From Pseudomonas sp. HMWF032 (lineage in GTDB: Bacteria > Pseudomonadota > Gammaproteobacteria > Pseudomonadales > Pseudomonadaceae): a DNA stretch of 64,000 bases. Shown here piece by piece: positions 53,632 through 63,054 of this stretch. The notes beneath the pieces are model-generated. The model had not been told where the DNA came from and made no database searches. It worked only from the letters and a program-made list of their open reading frames with translations. The position numbers and the translations under genes are program-made. The number at the start of each line of letters is the position of its first letter. Position 1 is the first letter of the stretch. The stretch is taken from assembly GCF_003060885.1 (NCBI RefSeq), contig NZ_QAIG01000002.1, forward strand, positions 118,512 through 182,511. The letters are read 5' to 3'.

Positions 53632-53789
53632 GGGGCGTCCTTTTCCAACCAGGGTCAGGCGATTGTGCGTCGCCGGTGAGACAAATTGCCACAGTGATGC
53701 AACCGCTGGCTATTAAACGCACAGCAGCGAGCGGCTAGATTGGCCGGCAAACAACATCGAGTGCTTCGCACCGCCTGGAGTCCTGCGCC

Positions 53790-55616
53790 ATGAGTCATGC
53801 TGACCTGATCACCTTGCCCCGCCTGCTGTCTCGCTTGCCCCGTCTGCTGGTCGACCTGCCCGCGATCGTCAAGGGACTGCATATTGGCAATCGCAGCCGT
53901 GGCGACTACCCCGTCAGCCTGGCCAGTTGCATTGAGGCGGCGGCCCGCGACAATCCACACGGCGTGGCGCTGATTCAGGGCGACGAGCAGCTCAGTTACG
54001 CCGAGTTCGACCGCTGGGCCAACCAGCTGGCGCACTATCTGCGTGCCCAGGGGTTACGCCAGGGCGACAGCGTGGCGCTGATGTTCGAGAACCGCTTCGA
54101 GCTGCTCGCCGGGGTGGTCGCCTGTGCCAAGCTCGGTGCGGTCAGCGCGCTGATCAACAGCAGCCAGCGCGGCCGCGTGCTGGCCCACAGCATCAGCCTG
54201 GCATCGCCGCGCATGGTGCTGGTGGGTGAGGAACTGCTGGAGGCTTTCACGGAAATCGCGGCGCAGGTGGCACTGCCTGCCGATGCCTGCCACTACTTTG
54301 CCGATCGCCCAACCTGGCGTGATCCCGGCGAGGCCCCCGCAGGCTGGCAGCACCCGGCCGCCGCGCTGCAGGGCTATCCCGTCGATGCGCCGTGGCTGGA
54401 ACGCGCAGTACGCGCTGATGACCCCTGTTTCTATATCTACACCTCTGGCACCACCGGCCTGCCGAAAGCCGTGGTGTTCAACCACGGGCGCTTTATGAAG
54501 GGCTATGGTGCCTTCGGTTTCGCTGCTGTGCGCCTGGGCCGCGAGGACCGCATGTACGTCAGCCTGCCGTTCTATCACGGCACCGCCATGGTGGTGTGCT
54601 GGGGTTCGGTATTGGCCGGTCAGGCGGCGCTGATCATGGTGCGCAAGTTCAGTGCCAGCCGTTTCTGGGATGACGTGGAGCGACATCGGGCGACCGCCTT
54701 CGGCTATGTCGGCGAGCTGTGCCGCTACCTGCTCGACCAGCCCGCGCGCGCCAGCGACGCCGCCAATCCGATCCGCGTGATGGTCGGCAACGGCCTGCGC
54801 CCGAGCATCTGGCAGGCGTTCAAACAGCGCTTTGCGGTCGAGCGGGTGGTCGAGCTGTATGCCTCCAGTGAAGGCAACATCGGTTTCACCAACCTGCTCA
54901 ATCTCGACAACACCGTGGGCTTCTCGCCTTATCCCTATGCCATCGTCCGCTACGACCAGGAGCGCGAGGCGCCGCTGCGTGAGAACGGCCATCTGCAGCG
55001 TGTAGCCAAAGGCGAGGCGGGCTTGCTGTTGGGCAAGATCACCGACAAGTCGCCGTTCCATGGTTACACCAACGCGCGCGACACCGAGCGTTGCATCCTG
55101 CGTGATGTGTTCGAACCGGGTGACGCCTGGTTCAACACCGGCGACCTGATGCGCGACATGGGCTTTCGCCATGCGCAGTTTGTCGACCGCTTGGGCGATA
55201 CCTTTCGCTGGAAGGGTGAGAACGTCTCCACCACTCAGGTCGAGGCGGTGCTTGATGGCGTGGCCGAGGTCAGCGAGGCCGTGGTCTATGGCGTCGAGGT
55301 GCCCAACACCAATGGCCGTGCTGGCATGGCCTGCATCCGTCTGGCCTGTGCGCCAGAGGATTTTGATTTCCAGGCCCTGCTCACGCACGTGCGCCAGGAG
55401 CTGCCGGCCTACGCCGTGCCGCTGTTCTTAAGGCTGAGCGCGGCAATGGAAACCACTGGCACCTTCAAACACAAGAAAGCGCCGCTGAAGGAGCAGGCCT
55501 ACGACCTCGACCGCTGCAGCGATCCGCTGTATGCCTGGCTGCCCGGATCTGATCGCTATGTGCCACTGACCTGCGAGCTGCAAGTGGCCATCAGCGCCGG
55601 TAACTACCGTTACTGA
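53790..55616 (+). CDS. Long-chain acyl-CoA synthetase (FadD6/FATP-like)
   Basis: 608 residues. The AMP-binding motif is IYTSGTTGLPKAVVFNHGR at about 219-237, GEN at RWKGENVSTTQVEAVLDGV and a C-terminal FKHKKAPLKEQAYD lysine region. It resembles the FATP/FadD6-type acyl-CoA synthetases. It activates long-chain fatty or related acids with ATP and CoA. It would feed the SDR and crotonase genes nearby, though the intervening regulators break the cluster. The ATG follows TGGAG and lies in the divergent gap with AraC. Confidence 0.9.
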   Translation: MSHADLITLPRLLSRLPRLLVDLPAIVKGLHIGNRSRGDYPVSLASCIEAAARDNPHGVALIQGDEQLSYAEFDRWANQLAHYLRAQGLRQGDSVALMFENRFELLAGVVACAKLGAVSALINSSQRGRVLAHSISLASPRMVLVGEELLEAFTEIAAQVALPADACHYFADRPTWRDPGEAPAGWQHPAAALQGYPVDAPWLERAVRADDPCFYIYTSGTTGLPKAVVFNHGRFMKGYGAFGFAAVRLGREDRMYVSLPFYHGTAMVVCWGSVLAGQAALIMVRKFSASRFWDDVERHRATAFGYVGELCRYLLDQPARASDAANPIRVMVGNGLRPSIWQAFKQRFAVERVVELYASSEGNIGFTNLLNLDNTVGFSPYPYAIVRYDQEREAPLRENGHLQRVAKGEAGLLLGKITDKSPFHGYTNARDTERCILRDVFEPGDAWFNTGDLMRDMGFRHAQFVDRLGDTFRWKGENVSTTQVEAVLDGVAEVSEAVVYGVEVPNTNGRAGMACIRLACAPEDFDFQALLTHVRQELPAYAVPLFLRLSAAMETTGTFKHKKAPLKEQAYDLDRCSDPLYAWLPGSDRYVPLTCELQVAISAGNYRY

Positions 55617-55658
55617 GGCTCAATACCCTGGCACGCGCTTTAGTGTGTCAGGGTGCAC

Positions 55659-55958
55659 TCAACCGCAGGTCAGGCGGATGATCACTTCGCTTTCATCGAT
55701 ATCGATATTCAGACGCTGCGGGTTGTAATCCATGGTCGCGGCGTCGCCAGGGGCGAGCACGCGCAGGGTTTTGGCGTTGGCGTGCTGCTGCACTTGCTCG
55801 ATCAGTTCGGCGCTGGCGGTCTTGCCAAGTACGCCGTGCACCTGCTCGACATCGCAGTCGCCGCTGATTTCGGCGGTTGGCTGGGCGGGCGGCGGTGAGC
55901 TGCAACCGGCCAGCAGGGCGAGAAAGCTAAGGCTGGCGAGGGCGTGACGAAGAGCCAT
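55659..55958 (-). CDS. Lipoprotein of the I78 peptidase-inhibitor family
   Basis: 99 residues from the ATG at 55958 (AGGAAA upstream; a longer frame reaches 55979). Signal peptide with a lipobox LLAGC. The body has GDCDVEQVHGVLGKTASAELIEQVQQHANAKTLRVLAPGDAATMDYNPQRLNIDIDESEVIIRLTCG, with the typical APGDAATMDYNPQRLNI core and cysteines at both ends, as in I78 inhibitors. It should be anchored to a membrane facing the periplasm. The target protease is unknown. Confidence 0.82.
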   Translation of the reverse strand: MALRHALASLSFLALLAGCSSPPPAQPTAEISGDCDVEQVHGVLGKTASAELIEQVQQHANAKTLRVLAPGDAATMDYNPQRLNIDIDESEVIIRLTCG

Positions 55959-56119
55959 GGTGTATTTCCTTGTCTGCATAAAACTCGTGGCAGCCTAGCA
56001 GCCGTATCCGTTGTAGCTCAACGTTGGGCTGGTCAATCTGCTCAGGTTACTGCATCAGCATTTCCGCAAGCCCGGCCAACTTCCCTACAATTGCGCTTTT
56101 CCCCAGAGCAGGAGGTTCT

Positions 56120-57049
56120 GTGCACGCGGTGATCTCGATTCAACAGCTGAGCAAGACCTACGCCAGCGGCCATCCGGCGCTGCAGGACATCAATCTGGAT
56201 ATTCGCCCCGGCGAAATCTTTGCCTTGCTTGGCCCCAACGGCGCGGGCAAGACCACGCTGATCAGCATCATCTGCGGCATCGTCAATCCGGGCGGTGGGC
56301 GGGTGCTGGTGGGCGGCCAGGACATCATCAAGGACTACCGCGCCTCGCGCTCGCAGATCGGCCTGGTGCCGCAGGAGCTGGTCAGCGATGTGTTCGAAAC
56401 CGTCTGGGCGACGGTGAAGTTCAGCCGTGGCCTGTTCGGCAAGAAGCCCGATCCGGCTTACCTGGAGCAACTGCTCAAAGACCTGTCGCTGTGGGAAAAG
56501 CGCGACGCAAAGATTTTCGAGCTGTCCGGCGGCATGAAGCGCCGGGTGATGATCGCCAAGGCGTTGAGCCACGAGCCGCAGATTTTGTTTCTCGACGAGC
56601 CCACCGCCGGCGTCGACGTCGAGCTGCGCCGCGACATGTGGAACATGGTGCGTCGTCTGCGTGAGCGTGGCGTGACCATCATCCTCACCACCCATTACAT
56701 CGAAGAGGCCGAGGAAATGGCCGACCGCATCGGGGTGATCAGCAAGGGCCGGATCATTCTGGTGGAAGACAAGCAGGCACTGATGCACAAACTCGGCAAG
56801 AAGCAGCTGACCCTGCAACTGCAACAGCCGCTGGTGAGCATCCCCGCCGAGCTGGCGCGTTACCCGCTGGAACTGAACGACGAGGGCCGCGTGCTGGTGT
56901 TCACCTTCGACACCCAGAGCGAGCACACCGGCATTGCCGAGCTGCTCAAGGACCTGGCCCAGCACGGCATCGACTTCAAGGATCTGCAGTCCAGCCAGAG
57001 TTCACTGGAAGAGATATTTGTCGAATTGGTAAAAGGGGCACGTGCATGA
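56120..57049 (+). CDS. ABC transporter ATP-binding protein (YadG-like)
   Basis: 309 residues from a GTG at 56120 with GGAGG four bases before it; a later GTG at 56129 is possible. Walker [10 protein letters not shown], signature LSGGMKRR and Walker [15 protein letters not shown] are intact, and the length equals E. coli YadG. It pairs with the ABC-2 permease that starts inside its stop codon (ATGA). The substrate of YadGH is not known. Confidence 0.92.
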   Translation: MHAVISIQQLSKTYASGHPALQDINLDIRPGEIFALLGPNGAGKTTLISIICGIVNPGGGRVLVGGQDIIKDYRASRSQIGLVPQELVSDVFETVWATVKFSRGLFGKKPDPAYLEQLLKDLSLWEKRDAKIFELSGGMKRRVMIAKALSHEPQILFLDEPTAGVDVELRRDMWNMVRRLRERGVTIILTTHYIEEAEEMADRIGVISKGRIILVEDKQALMHKLGKKQLTLQLQQPLVSIPAELARYPLELNDEGRVLVFTFDTQSEHTGIAELLKDLAQHGIDFKDLQSSQSSLEEIFVELVKGARA

Positions 57050-57807
57050 ATCTGTATGCCATCAAGGCCATCTACCTGTTCGAGCTGGCGCGCACCTGGC
57101 GCACCCTGCTGCAGAGCATCGCCACCCCGGTGATCAGCACCTCGCTGTATTTCGTGGTGTTCGGTTCGGCCATCGGTTCGAGCATGACCCAGGTGCAGGG
57201 CGTCAGTTACGGGGCGTTTATCGTGCCGGGGCTGATCATGCTGGCGCTGCTCACCGAGAGCATTTCCAACGCTTCGTTCGGCATCTACATGCCCAAGTAT
57301 TCGGGGAGCATCTATGAGCTGCTCTCGGCGCCGGTGTCCTACCTGGAAATCCTGATTGGCTATGTCGGTGCGGCGGCCACCAAGTCGATCATTCTCGGTT
57401 TGGTGATCCTGGTGACCGCGCGGCTGTTTGTCGATTTCGAGATTCTTCACCCGCTGTGGATGCTGGCGTTTCTGGTGCTCACCGCGCTGACCTTCAGCCT
57501 GTTCGGTTTCATCATCGGCGTGTGGGCCGATGGCTGGGAGAAATTGCAGGTGGTGCCGGCGCTGATCGTCACGCCGCTGACCTTCCTCGGTGGCGCGTTT
57601 TACTCGATCAGCATGTTGCCGCCGGCCTGGCAGACCGTGACCTTGTTCAACCCGGTGGTGTACCTGATCAGCGCCTTTCGCTGGAGCTTCTACGGCGTTT
57701 CTGACGTGAACGTCGGCCTGAGCCTGGCGATGATTTTCGGCTTTCTGCTGCTGTGCATCCTGGTGGTGGGGCTGATCTTCAAAACGGGTTATCGCCTCAA
57801 AAGTTGA
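57046..57807 (+). CDS. ABC-2-type permease (YadH-like)
   Basis: 253 residues and six hydrophobic segments, with [36 protein letters not shown] and [38 protein letters not shown], the ABC-2 permease pattern. The size matches E. coli YadH (256). It is translationally coupled to the ATPase gene. An efflux function is likely, but the substrate is unknown. Confidence 0.92.
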   Translation: MNLYAIKAIYLFELARTWRTLLQSIATPVISTSLYFVVFGSAIGSSMTQVQGVSYGAFIVPGLIMLALLTESISNASFGIYMPKYSGSIYELLSAPVSYLEILIGYVGAAATKSIILGLVILVTARLFVDFEILHPLWMLAFLVLTALTFSLFGFIIGVWADGWEKLQVVPALIVTPLTFLGGAFYSISMLPPAWQTVTLFNPVVYLISAFRWSFYGVSDVNVGLSLAMIFGFLLLCILVVGLIFKTGYRLKS

Positions 57808-58026
57808 GGCATTTTGACGCGGCGGACAACTTTTGTCTGATTTGCATTCATCAGGTTACACGCCAGTAAACACGGGGCTTGGCACTGACTTTTATGTTCA
57901 TCTGCGCGGTGATGTACGGCCGCGATACGTTTTTCAGCTTGCCTAATGGGGGGCTTAGTGGCGTAGGCTGAAGTCGTCGCCTTACCTGGCGACGCTACTC
58001 GCGAACAGTTGAAGAAGGAAAGCGTT

Positions 58027-58437
58027 ATGCAAATCCAAGTTCACAGCGATAACCACATTGAAAGCAGCGCACGGCTGGTGGAGTGGGTGAGTGCCAGTGT
58101 CGCCAGCAAGCTGGAACGTTTCGACGACGAGCTGACCCGTATCGTCGTTCACCTGCATGATGACAATGGCGCCAAAGCCGGTGCACATGACAAACGCTGC
58201 CAGATCGAAGCGCGGCCAAAAGGCCTGCAACCGCTCAGCGTGACCCACAAGGCCGAATCCCTGGAGCAGGCCATTGAAGGCTCCATCGAAAAACTGCACC
58301 ACGCCCTCGACCATCAGTTCGGCAAATTGCGCAGCAAACGCGCTACGCCATTGCCGGCCAACCAAGCGGCTGACATCGGCCAGGACGCACTGCTGCGTGA
58401 GGACTTCCTCGCCGAGGAACAGCTGCGCGCGGTCTGA
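58027..58437 (+). CDS. HPF/RaiA-family ribosome-associated protein
   Basis: 136 residues from the ATG at 58027; GAAGGAAAG lies eight bases upstream. IQVHSDNHIESSARLVEWVSASVASKLERFDDELTRIVVHLHDDNGAKAGAHDKRCQIEARPKG is an HPF/RaiA-type fold. The C-terminal tail (residues 105-136) is unlike either short HPF or long HPF. It may bind the ribosome in stress. A strong terminator follows. It is not the HPF gene of the rpoN cluster. Confidence 0.8.
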   Translation: MQIQVHSDNHIESSARLVEWVSASVASKLERFDDELTRIVVHLHDDNGAKAGAHDKRCQIEARPKGLQPLSVTHKAESLEQAIEGSIEKLHHALDHQFGKLRSKRATPLPANQAADIGQDALLREDFLAEEQLRAV

Positions 58438-58483
58438 TCAGATACGGGCCGGCGTTTGACAGACGGCCCATCCACCTTTGCTC

Positions 58484-58511
58484 GCGCCCCCGCAGGTTTC
58501 TGCGGGGGCGC
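58484..58511 (+). terminator. Strong terminator hairpin after the HPF-like gene
   Basis: GCGCCCCCGCAG, gttt, CTGCGGGGGCGC: a perfect 12-bp, GC-rich stem 46 bases after the stop, followed by TGTCGTTT. It is the strongest hairpin I found in the window. Confidence 0.75.
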
Positions 58512-58674
58512 TGTCGTTTCAGCGGCCGGTAGCGGCAAGTCACTGCCCGAGGCGGCAAGGCACTTCCGCCTCAACGTCCGCAGCAAGGCACTCACCCCTT
58601 GCCATTGCTGGGTTTCAGAGAACTGGCCCATTTTCTGCAAAAGCCTGTTCAACTGACCGTTGCGGGGCTTTGTC

Positions 58675-59151
58675 ATGACCAGTATTTCCAACAACTCGCC
58701 ACTGGCGAGTTACTTTGCCAACAGCAGTAAACCGAGCACAGCCAGCACTGCGGGTGGGGCGGCGACTGCCAGTGATAAACCCAGCGCGCCACCGGCTGAT
58801 CCACTGGCAGAGATTCGCCGTTTTGCCGATAACCTGGTGGCCAATAGTCGCGGTGGTTTGTTGCGCGCCATACAGGGCGGCGGCAATCCTGCCAGCAGCG
58901 CGCTGGCCAGCGATCGTTTGCGTCCGGCGGCCGAGCAGGACAGTGCAAAATCGAAGATCGCCCTGCCCGATGTTGCCAAGCTGGACCGTGATGACGCCGC
59001 CAAGCTGCTGGCGCAGGTCAACAAGCTGGTTGATGCCGGCCTGGACAAGCTCGACAACTTTGTGGGCTACAACGGCGAACAGCAGACCCATTCGCTGACC
59101 ACCTACCGCGATTGGCTGCAGGCCAAGGGCGGCGTCAGTATCTACGTCTGA
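58675..59151 (+). CDS. Hypothetical protein
   Basis: 158 residues from the ATG at 58675 (a TTG at 58660 in frame is another option; no strong ribosome site). An S/A/P-rich low-complexity start (SKPSTASTAGGAATASDKPSAPP) is followed by a helical part, DPLAEIRRFADNLVANSRGGLLRAIQGGG and LDRDDAAKLLAQVNKLVDAGLDKLDNFVGY. It has no signal peptide. I do not recognise the family. Codon choice is typical of the window. Confidence 0.6.
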   Translation: MTSISNNSPLASYFANSSKPSTASTAGGAATASDKPSAPPADPLAEIRRFADNLVANSRGGLLRAIQGGGNPASSALASDRLRPAAEQDSAKSKIALPDVAKLDRDDAAKLLAQVNKLVDAGLDKLDNFVGYNGEQQTHSLTTYRDWLQAKGGVSIYV

Positions 59152-59258
59152 GTCGCCCGCGCTGGCCGCTTGAGGTGGTGCCGCACTGGTATCGCCACGC
59201 CAGGTGCGCCAAGATCAGCAAGCCCAGCCGTATGGGCATGGCCAGATCGAGGAATTCT

Positions 59259-60107
59259 ATGGGTAGCAGATGCATGACTCGGGCGTTCGTCGCCCTGGTG
59301 CTGGGGCTGTTGCATGGCGGCGTGCAGGCCGCCGAAGAAACGCAACTGATTGGCTTGATCAACCATTACCGCAGCGAGGTGCAGCGCTGCGGCAGTCAGG
59401 CTTCTGCCGAGCTGCCGCCCCTGAGTGCCGACCCGCGGTTATTGCTGCCGGCCACGGGGCGTGCGGATTTACAGGCCGTTATGGCCAGCAGCGGTTACCC
59501 GATGGTCAACGTGCAGGCCATCAGCCTGTCCGGCCCGCGTGATGCCGCTTCTGCCTTGCAGGTGCTCAAGGAAAGCTTCTGCCAGATCGTGCTTGACCCG
59601 CAGTTTGTCGATATCGGTGTCAGTCGCCAGGATCGCGACTGGCGCATTCTGCTGGCGCGGCCATTGCTGGCCAGCCGTCTGGGCGATTGGCAGGCTGAAG
59701 GGCACAAGCTGTTGGCGCAGATCAACCAGGCGCGTACGACAGCCCGCCAGTGCGGCCGTCAGAGCTTTGCGCCGGCACCGGCGTTGAGTTGGAACGATGT
59801 GCTCGGCAGCACGGCGTACAGCCACAGCCGGAGTATGGCCAACGGCAATTTCTTCGATCATCAAGACCCTGACGGTCGCACCCCCGGCGACCGTGCAGAG
59901 TTAGCCGGCTATAGCGGCCAGCGTATCGGCGAGAACATCGCCGCTGGCCTGGATAGCGCGAGCAAAGTGGTCGACGGCTGGCTGGCCAGCCCCGGCCACT
60001 GCGCCAACCTGATGAGCCCGCAATTCAGCGAACTGGGCGCCGCCTATGCCAACGACCCGAAGAGCGATGCGGGGATTTACTGGACAGCGCTGTTTGGCGC
60101 GCCGTAA
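59259..60107 (+). CDS. Secreted CAP/SCP-domain protein
   Basis: 282 residues from the ATG at 59259 (GAGGAA six bases upstream). Signal peptide to about residue 28 (TRAFVALVLGLLHGGVQAA). Residues about 145-282 are a CAP domain: LLAQINQARTTARQCG, a YSHSRSMANGNFFDHQDPDGRTPGDRAELAGYSGQRIGENIAAG core with the His/Glu pair, and LASPGHCANLMSPQFSELGAAYA. The N-terminal half, with a second LIGLINHYRSEVQRCG start, looks like a degenerate CAP repeat. Function unknown; exported. Confidence 0.85.
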   Translation: MGSRCMTRAFVALVLGLLHGGVQAAEETQLIGLINHYRSEVQRCGSQASAELPPLSADPRLLLPATGRADLQAVMASSGYPMVNVQAISLSGPRDAASALQVLKESFCQIVLDPQFVDIGVSRQDRDWRILLARPLLASRLGDWQAEGHKLLAQINQARTTARQCGRQSFAPAPALSWNDVLGSTAYSHSRSMANGNFFDHQDPDGRTPGDRAELAGYSGQRIGENIAAGLDSASKVVDGWLASPGHCANLMSPQFSELGAAYANDPKSDAGIYWTALFGAP

Positions 60108-60187
60108 TGGCGCTAAGGGCGATCGAGCGCCTTACTTGATCGGCGGGTAAACCCGGCTCCTGGCTGTGGTGCGCACGGCCTGGCCCC

Positions 60188-60769
60188 TTAGCCCAGCACC
60201 CGCGCCAGGTGTTGTTCGTAGCGGGCGATATCGGCCTCGATGACGGGGCGTTTCATCACGTCGACGCAAAGGAAGGTCGGCAGGGCGCGCATGCCGAGAA
60301 ACTGGTTGGCCTTGTGGAAGGGCAGGTAGACGGCATCCACGCCTTTGCCTGCAAAGAAGTCAGTCGGGTCGTCGAACGCTTGCTGCGGCGCGTTCCAGGT
60401 CAGCGACAGCATGTACTGCTTGCCCTGGATCAGGCCGCCACTGCCGTATTTCTGTGAGGCGTCCGAGCGGGTGCGACCGTCGCTGGCGTAGAGGCTGCCG
60501 TGGCCTGCGGTAAACACCTCGTCGAGGTACTTTTTCACCGTCCAGGGTGCCCCCATCCACCAGCCGGGCATTTGATAAATGATCACGTCGGCCCAGAGAA
60601 ATTTCTGCACTTCCTCGGTGACGTCGTAGCCGCTGTCGATATGGGTGTGCTTGAGGTCGAAACCGGCGCGGTCGAGAAAGGCCAGCGCAGTGTCGTGCAG
60701 GGTGGTGTTGTAGCGGCCGGCAGAATGGGCGAACTGTTTACCGCCGTTGAGCAGCAGGATGTTTTTCAT
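60188..60769 (-). CDS. mdaB: NADPH:quinone oxidoreductase MdaB
   Basis: 193 residues, the length of E. coli MdaB. MKNILLLNGGKQFAHSAGRYNTTLH is the flavin-phosphate loop region, YQMPGWWMGAPWTVKKYLDEV and GKQYMLSLTWNAPQQAFD are MdaB signatures. It reduces quinones by two electrons with NADPH and FAD. The start is the ATG at 60769; the longer frame to 60901 has no support. The 185-base gap upstream shows nothing I can name. Confidence 0.9.
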   Translation of the reverse strand: MKNILLLNGGKQFAHSAGRYNTTLHDTALAFLDRAGFDLKHTHIDSGYDVTEEVQKFLWADVIIYQMPGWWMGAPWTVKKYLDEVFTAGHGSLYASDGRTRSDASQKYGSGGLIQGKQYMLSLTWNAPQQAFDDPTDFFAGKGVDAVYLPFHKANQFLGMRALPTFLCVDVMKRPVIEADIARYEQHLARVLG

Positions 60770-60954
60770 GGCATGCGCCTCGGTAAATGATGGCGGCATG
60801 CTAGGGCGCGCGGTCGTTGCGAAACAGCCGCGAGTAGGCAAAAGATTTGTGAGTGCCGCGCATGAGTGACGCCATGCGCAGCTTTGCAGACGGTGCTGCA
60901 AAAGGCCGCTGCGCAGTGCTCGCGGTGATGCCGAGCACTGCGCAAGGCAGCTGT

Positions 60955-61398
60955 TTAGCGAGCCAGGTCGGTTTCTGCGACGCCCTTGCGGCCTTCTGCC
61001 TCAGAGACCTGTTCCAGGTTGGCGCCTCCGACGAAGAGCCCCATCTTGATGTATTGACGGATGTAGTAGGTTTTGCCGGCCACGGCATTGAGCGTCAGGG
61101 TGTTATCGCCGAATTCCGATTCGGTCGACAGCACATGGGTGCCGGGTGCGATTTCGCGGTAGAAGTAGGTGTTGATGGCTGTTTCGCCAATCACCTGATC
61201 GTTGATCTTGACGGTTTTTTTCAAGCCCGAACCCAGCATCGAATCGCGGAAGATATACAAGCCCGCTTTATCCTGCGCCGGTGCCGGAAACGCTTTGAGC
61301 GCCTGGTTCTGCTCGGCAGATTCCATGGGAACCGATGCACAGCCTGAAAGCAGCGCCATCGCGAGCACTGCAAAACACATCATGATTTTCTTGGACAT
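60955..61398 (-). CDS. DUF2846 lipoprotein
   Basis: 147 residues. Signal with lipobox ALLSGCAS at about residues 15-22. The body, AGLYIFRDSMLGSGLKKTVKINDQVIGETAINTYFYREIAPGTHVLSTESEFGDNTLTL, is the DUF2846 pattern. It is probably on the outer membrane or periplasmic face. The function is unknown. The start ATG at 61398 gives a clean signal. Confidence 0.85.
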   Translation of the reverse strand: MSKKIMMCFAVLAMALLSGCASVPMESAEQNQALKAFPAPAQDKAGLYIFRDSMLGSGLKKTVKINDQVIGETAINTYFYREIAPGTHVLSTESEFGDNTLTLNAVAGKTYYIRQYIKMGLFVGGANLEQVSEAEGRKGVAETDLAR

Positions 61399-61547
61399 GG
61401 GTTACTCGTTCCTGAGTGGTGTCTATGGGGTGGCATTTTGCTATGCCGCCGCGCACCCTATTCGCAGAGTCGAGTAAATGCAAATGCATATCAGCGGTTA
61501 GCTACCGGTGCGAGTCGCCGCACCGGTAATGGCGGGGTGTCAGCCGC

Positions 61548-62024
61548 TTATTGCTGTGGCGCTGCCGTGCTATTGGCTGCCGCCGACCAGATGCGATAGC
61601 GCACCTGCACATCGGCCGGGGCATAAATCACCACAGGCAGTTTGCTGTTGTAGCGCACCAGATGCGGTTCGCCGCCCACGGGCACAAAGGCCTGCTTGCG
61701 GCTGTTGTCGGGGCAGGCCATCAGGGTACTCATCGCCGGGCCGACCTGGCTCAGTTGGTAATAGGTGTAGCCCCAGCCTTCGGCGCTGTTCTCCTGCCAC
61801 TGGCCGCCCAGGCGCTGCTGGTTGCAATCCACGTCCAGGGTTTTGCCGGCAATCAGTTCGACCTTGTACTCGTCCTCATTGGCTTGCGCCGGCAGCATAA
61901 TCACGTGGCGATTAAAGCCTGCGCTGGCCGCAGGGTAAGGTTTGAGCGCCTCGGGCGTAGCCGCGCAGGCGGCCAGTGGCAGGGCGAAGGCGAGAACGAG
62001 CAGGGAGCGTTTCGGCGAGGTCAT
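61548..62024 (-). CDS. eco: Ecotin-family serine protease inhibitor, lipoprotein form
   Basis: 158 residues from the ATG at 62024 (AAGGA seven bases upstream). It aligns by eye with E. coli ecotin: the reactive loop MSTLMACPDN and the RYNSKLPVVIYAPADVQVRYRIW end. Cys67 and Cys104 are 37 apart, as the disulfide of E. coli ecotin (50-87). By that alignment P1 is Leu101, where E. coli has Met84. The signal peptide ends in LPLAAC, a lipobox, so it is probably lipid-anchored. Ecotin blocks trypsin-fold proteases in the periplasm. Confidence 0.88.
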   Translation of the reverse strand: MTSPKRSLLVLAFALPLAACAATPEALKPYPAASAGFNRHVIMLPAQANEDEYKVELIAGKTLDVDCNQQRLGGQWQENSAEGWGYTYYQLSQVGPAMSTLMACPDNSRKQAFVPVGGEPHLVRYNSKLPVVIYAPADVQVRYRIWSAAANSTAAPQQ

Positions 62025-62180
62025 ACAAAATCCTTGGTCATGAGGCTTGTGGGCCGTCTGTTGAGACATGGATGGGGTGAGCAGCCAGAGTGGATGAGCA
62101 CCCACTGACACCCTGTGGATAGGTGAAGTTCCTGGCCTTGGCAAGCCGAGCCCCGGCGGATCGCCCCGATACCCGAGGCT

Positions 62181-62867
62181 TCAATGCACGGTCAGGCGCT
62201 CACGCACCAGCGCCTGCGCGTGTTGGGCCATCTGGTCGAGCAAGCGGTCGCGCTGCTTCTCGGCGTCGCTCATGGCTCGCTTGCCGTGTTGCTTGAGCAG
62301 GTAGGTGTGAATCTGCCGGACTTCGGTGGACTGGAATATCGGCGCCAGGTCCTGCACCGCCAACATACCGTTCGCGCTGTAGTTACGGGTGCTCATCAGC
62401 ACCTGCGGCCCGCGCGCGGCCAGCACCTGAAAGCCCATGGCCTCGAAGGTGGCGACCTTGCCGGCCACGCAGGCCAGTTCAGCGTGCGGGTGGCGGCTGA
62501 TCATCTGCTGCAGCAGGGCGCGGGCAATTCCGTGGCGACGCTGGCTGGCCTGCACGGCCATATAGGCCAGGGTGCAGGCCTCGGGAGCATCCTGAGCCGG
62601 TAAATACAGGGCAAAGCCCAGCACCTGGGACGGGTCCTGATCACTCAGGGCGAGGATCAACCGCGCGCTGCTTGGTTGCTCGCTGTGCATGGCGCGCAGG
62701 TACAGGTGCATCTCGTAGCCCATCACGTACTGGTACAGCTGATACAGCGGGTTGCTGGGCGTCAGTGACACCGGGCTGATGTCGCTGAGGTAGTCCACCA
62801 CCATCTGCAGCACCTGGCTGTTCAGCGATTCGGGGGGCGGGCTATCCAGGTGTACAAGGGTGAACAT
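62181..62867 (-). CDS. GNAT-family N-acetyltransferase
   Basis: 228 residues. The acetyl-CoA loop is visible in LAYMAVQASQRRHGIARALLQQMISRHPHAEL, followed by FEAMGFQVLAARG, the usual GNAT order. The N-terminal 90 residues and the C-terminal 60 (IHTYLLKQHGKRAMSDAEKQRDRLLDQM) are extra. The substrate is unknown. It is divergent from the methyltransferase gene, 187 bases away. Confidence 0.83.
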   Translation of the reverse strand: MFTLVHLDSPPPESLNSQVLQMVVDYLSDISPVSLTPSNPLYQLYQYVMGYEMHLYLRAMHSEQPSSARLILALSDQDPSQVLGFALYLPAQDAPEACTLAYMAVQASQRRHGIARALLQQMISRHPHAELACVAGKVATFEAMGFQVLAARGPQVLMSTRNYSANGMLAVQDLAPIFQSTEVRQIHTYLLKQHGKRAMSDAEKQRDRLLDQMAQHAQALVRERLTVH

Positions 62868-63054
62868 CGTCAGTCTGGCTCCGGGGCGTGCGCGAGTGCG
62901 CGGTCGGTAAGGGCGGCATTGTACCGCCCTCGGCAGGGCGTGCAGGCATCGTCGTGCGGGCTGCGGTGCTCGGCGGGCAGACGCTCAACGGCACGGTCCA
63001 GGCTTGGGCTATGATGCGCGCCCGCGCAAGCCGCCCGCTGATCACCAGGTCTCC

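Noticed and set aside
52564..55616. A complete steroid or fatty acid degradation cluster
   Set aside because: Only an SDR, a broken crotonase and an acyl-CoA synthetase are present; thiolase and ring-cleavage genes are absent from the window.
55628..55645. Sigma54-like TGGCACG after the acyl-CoA synthetase
   Set aside because: The -12 TTGC part is missing and no gene follows on that strand.
57880..57900. Sigma54-like GGCAC before the HPF-like gene
   Set aside because: TTGGCACTGACTTTTATG lacks the -12 GC, so it is not a supported promoter.
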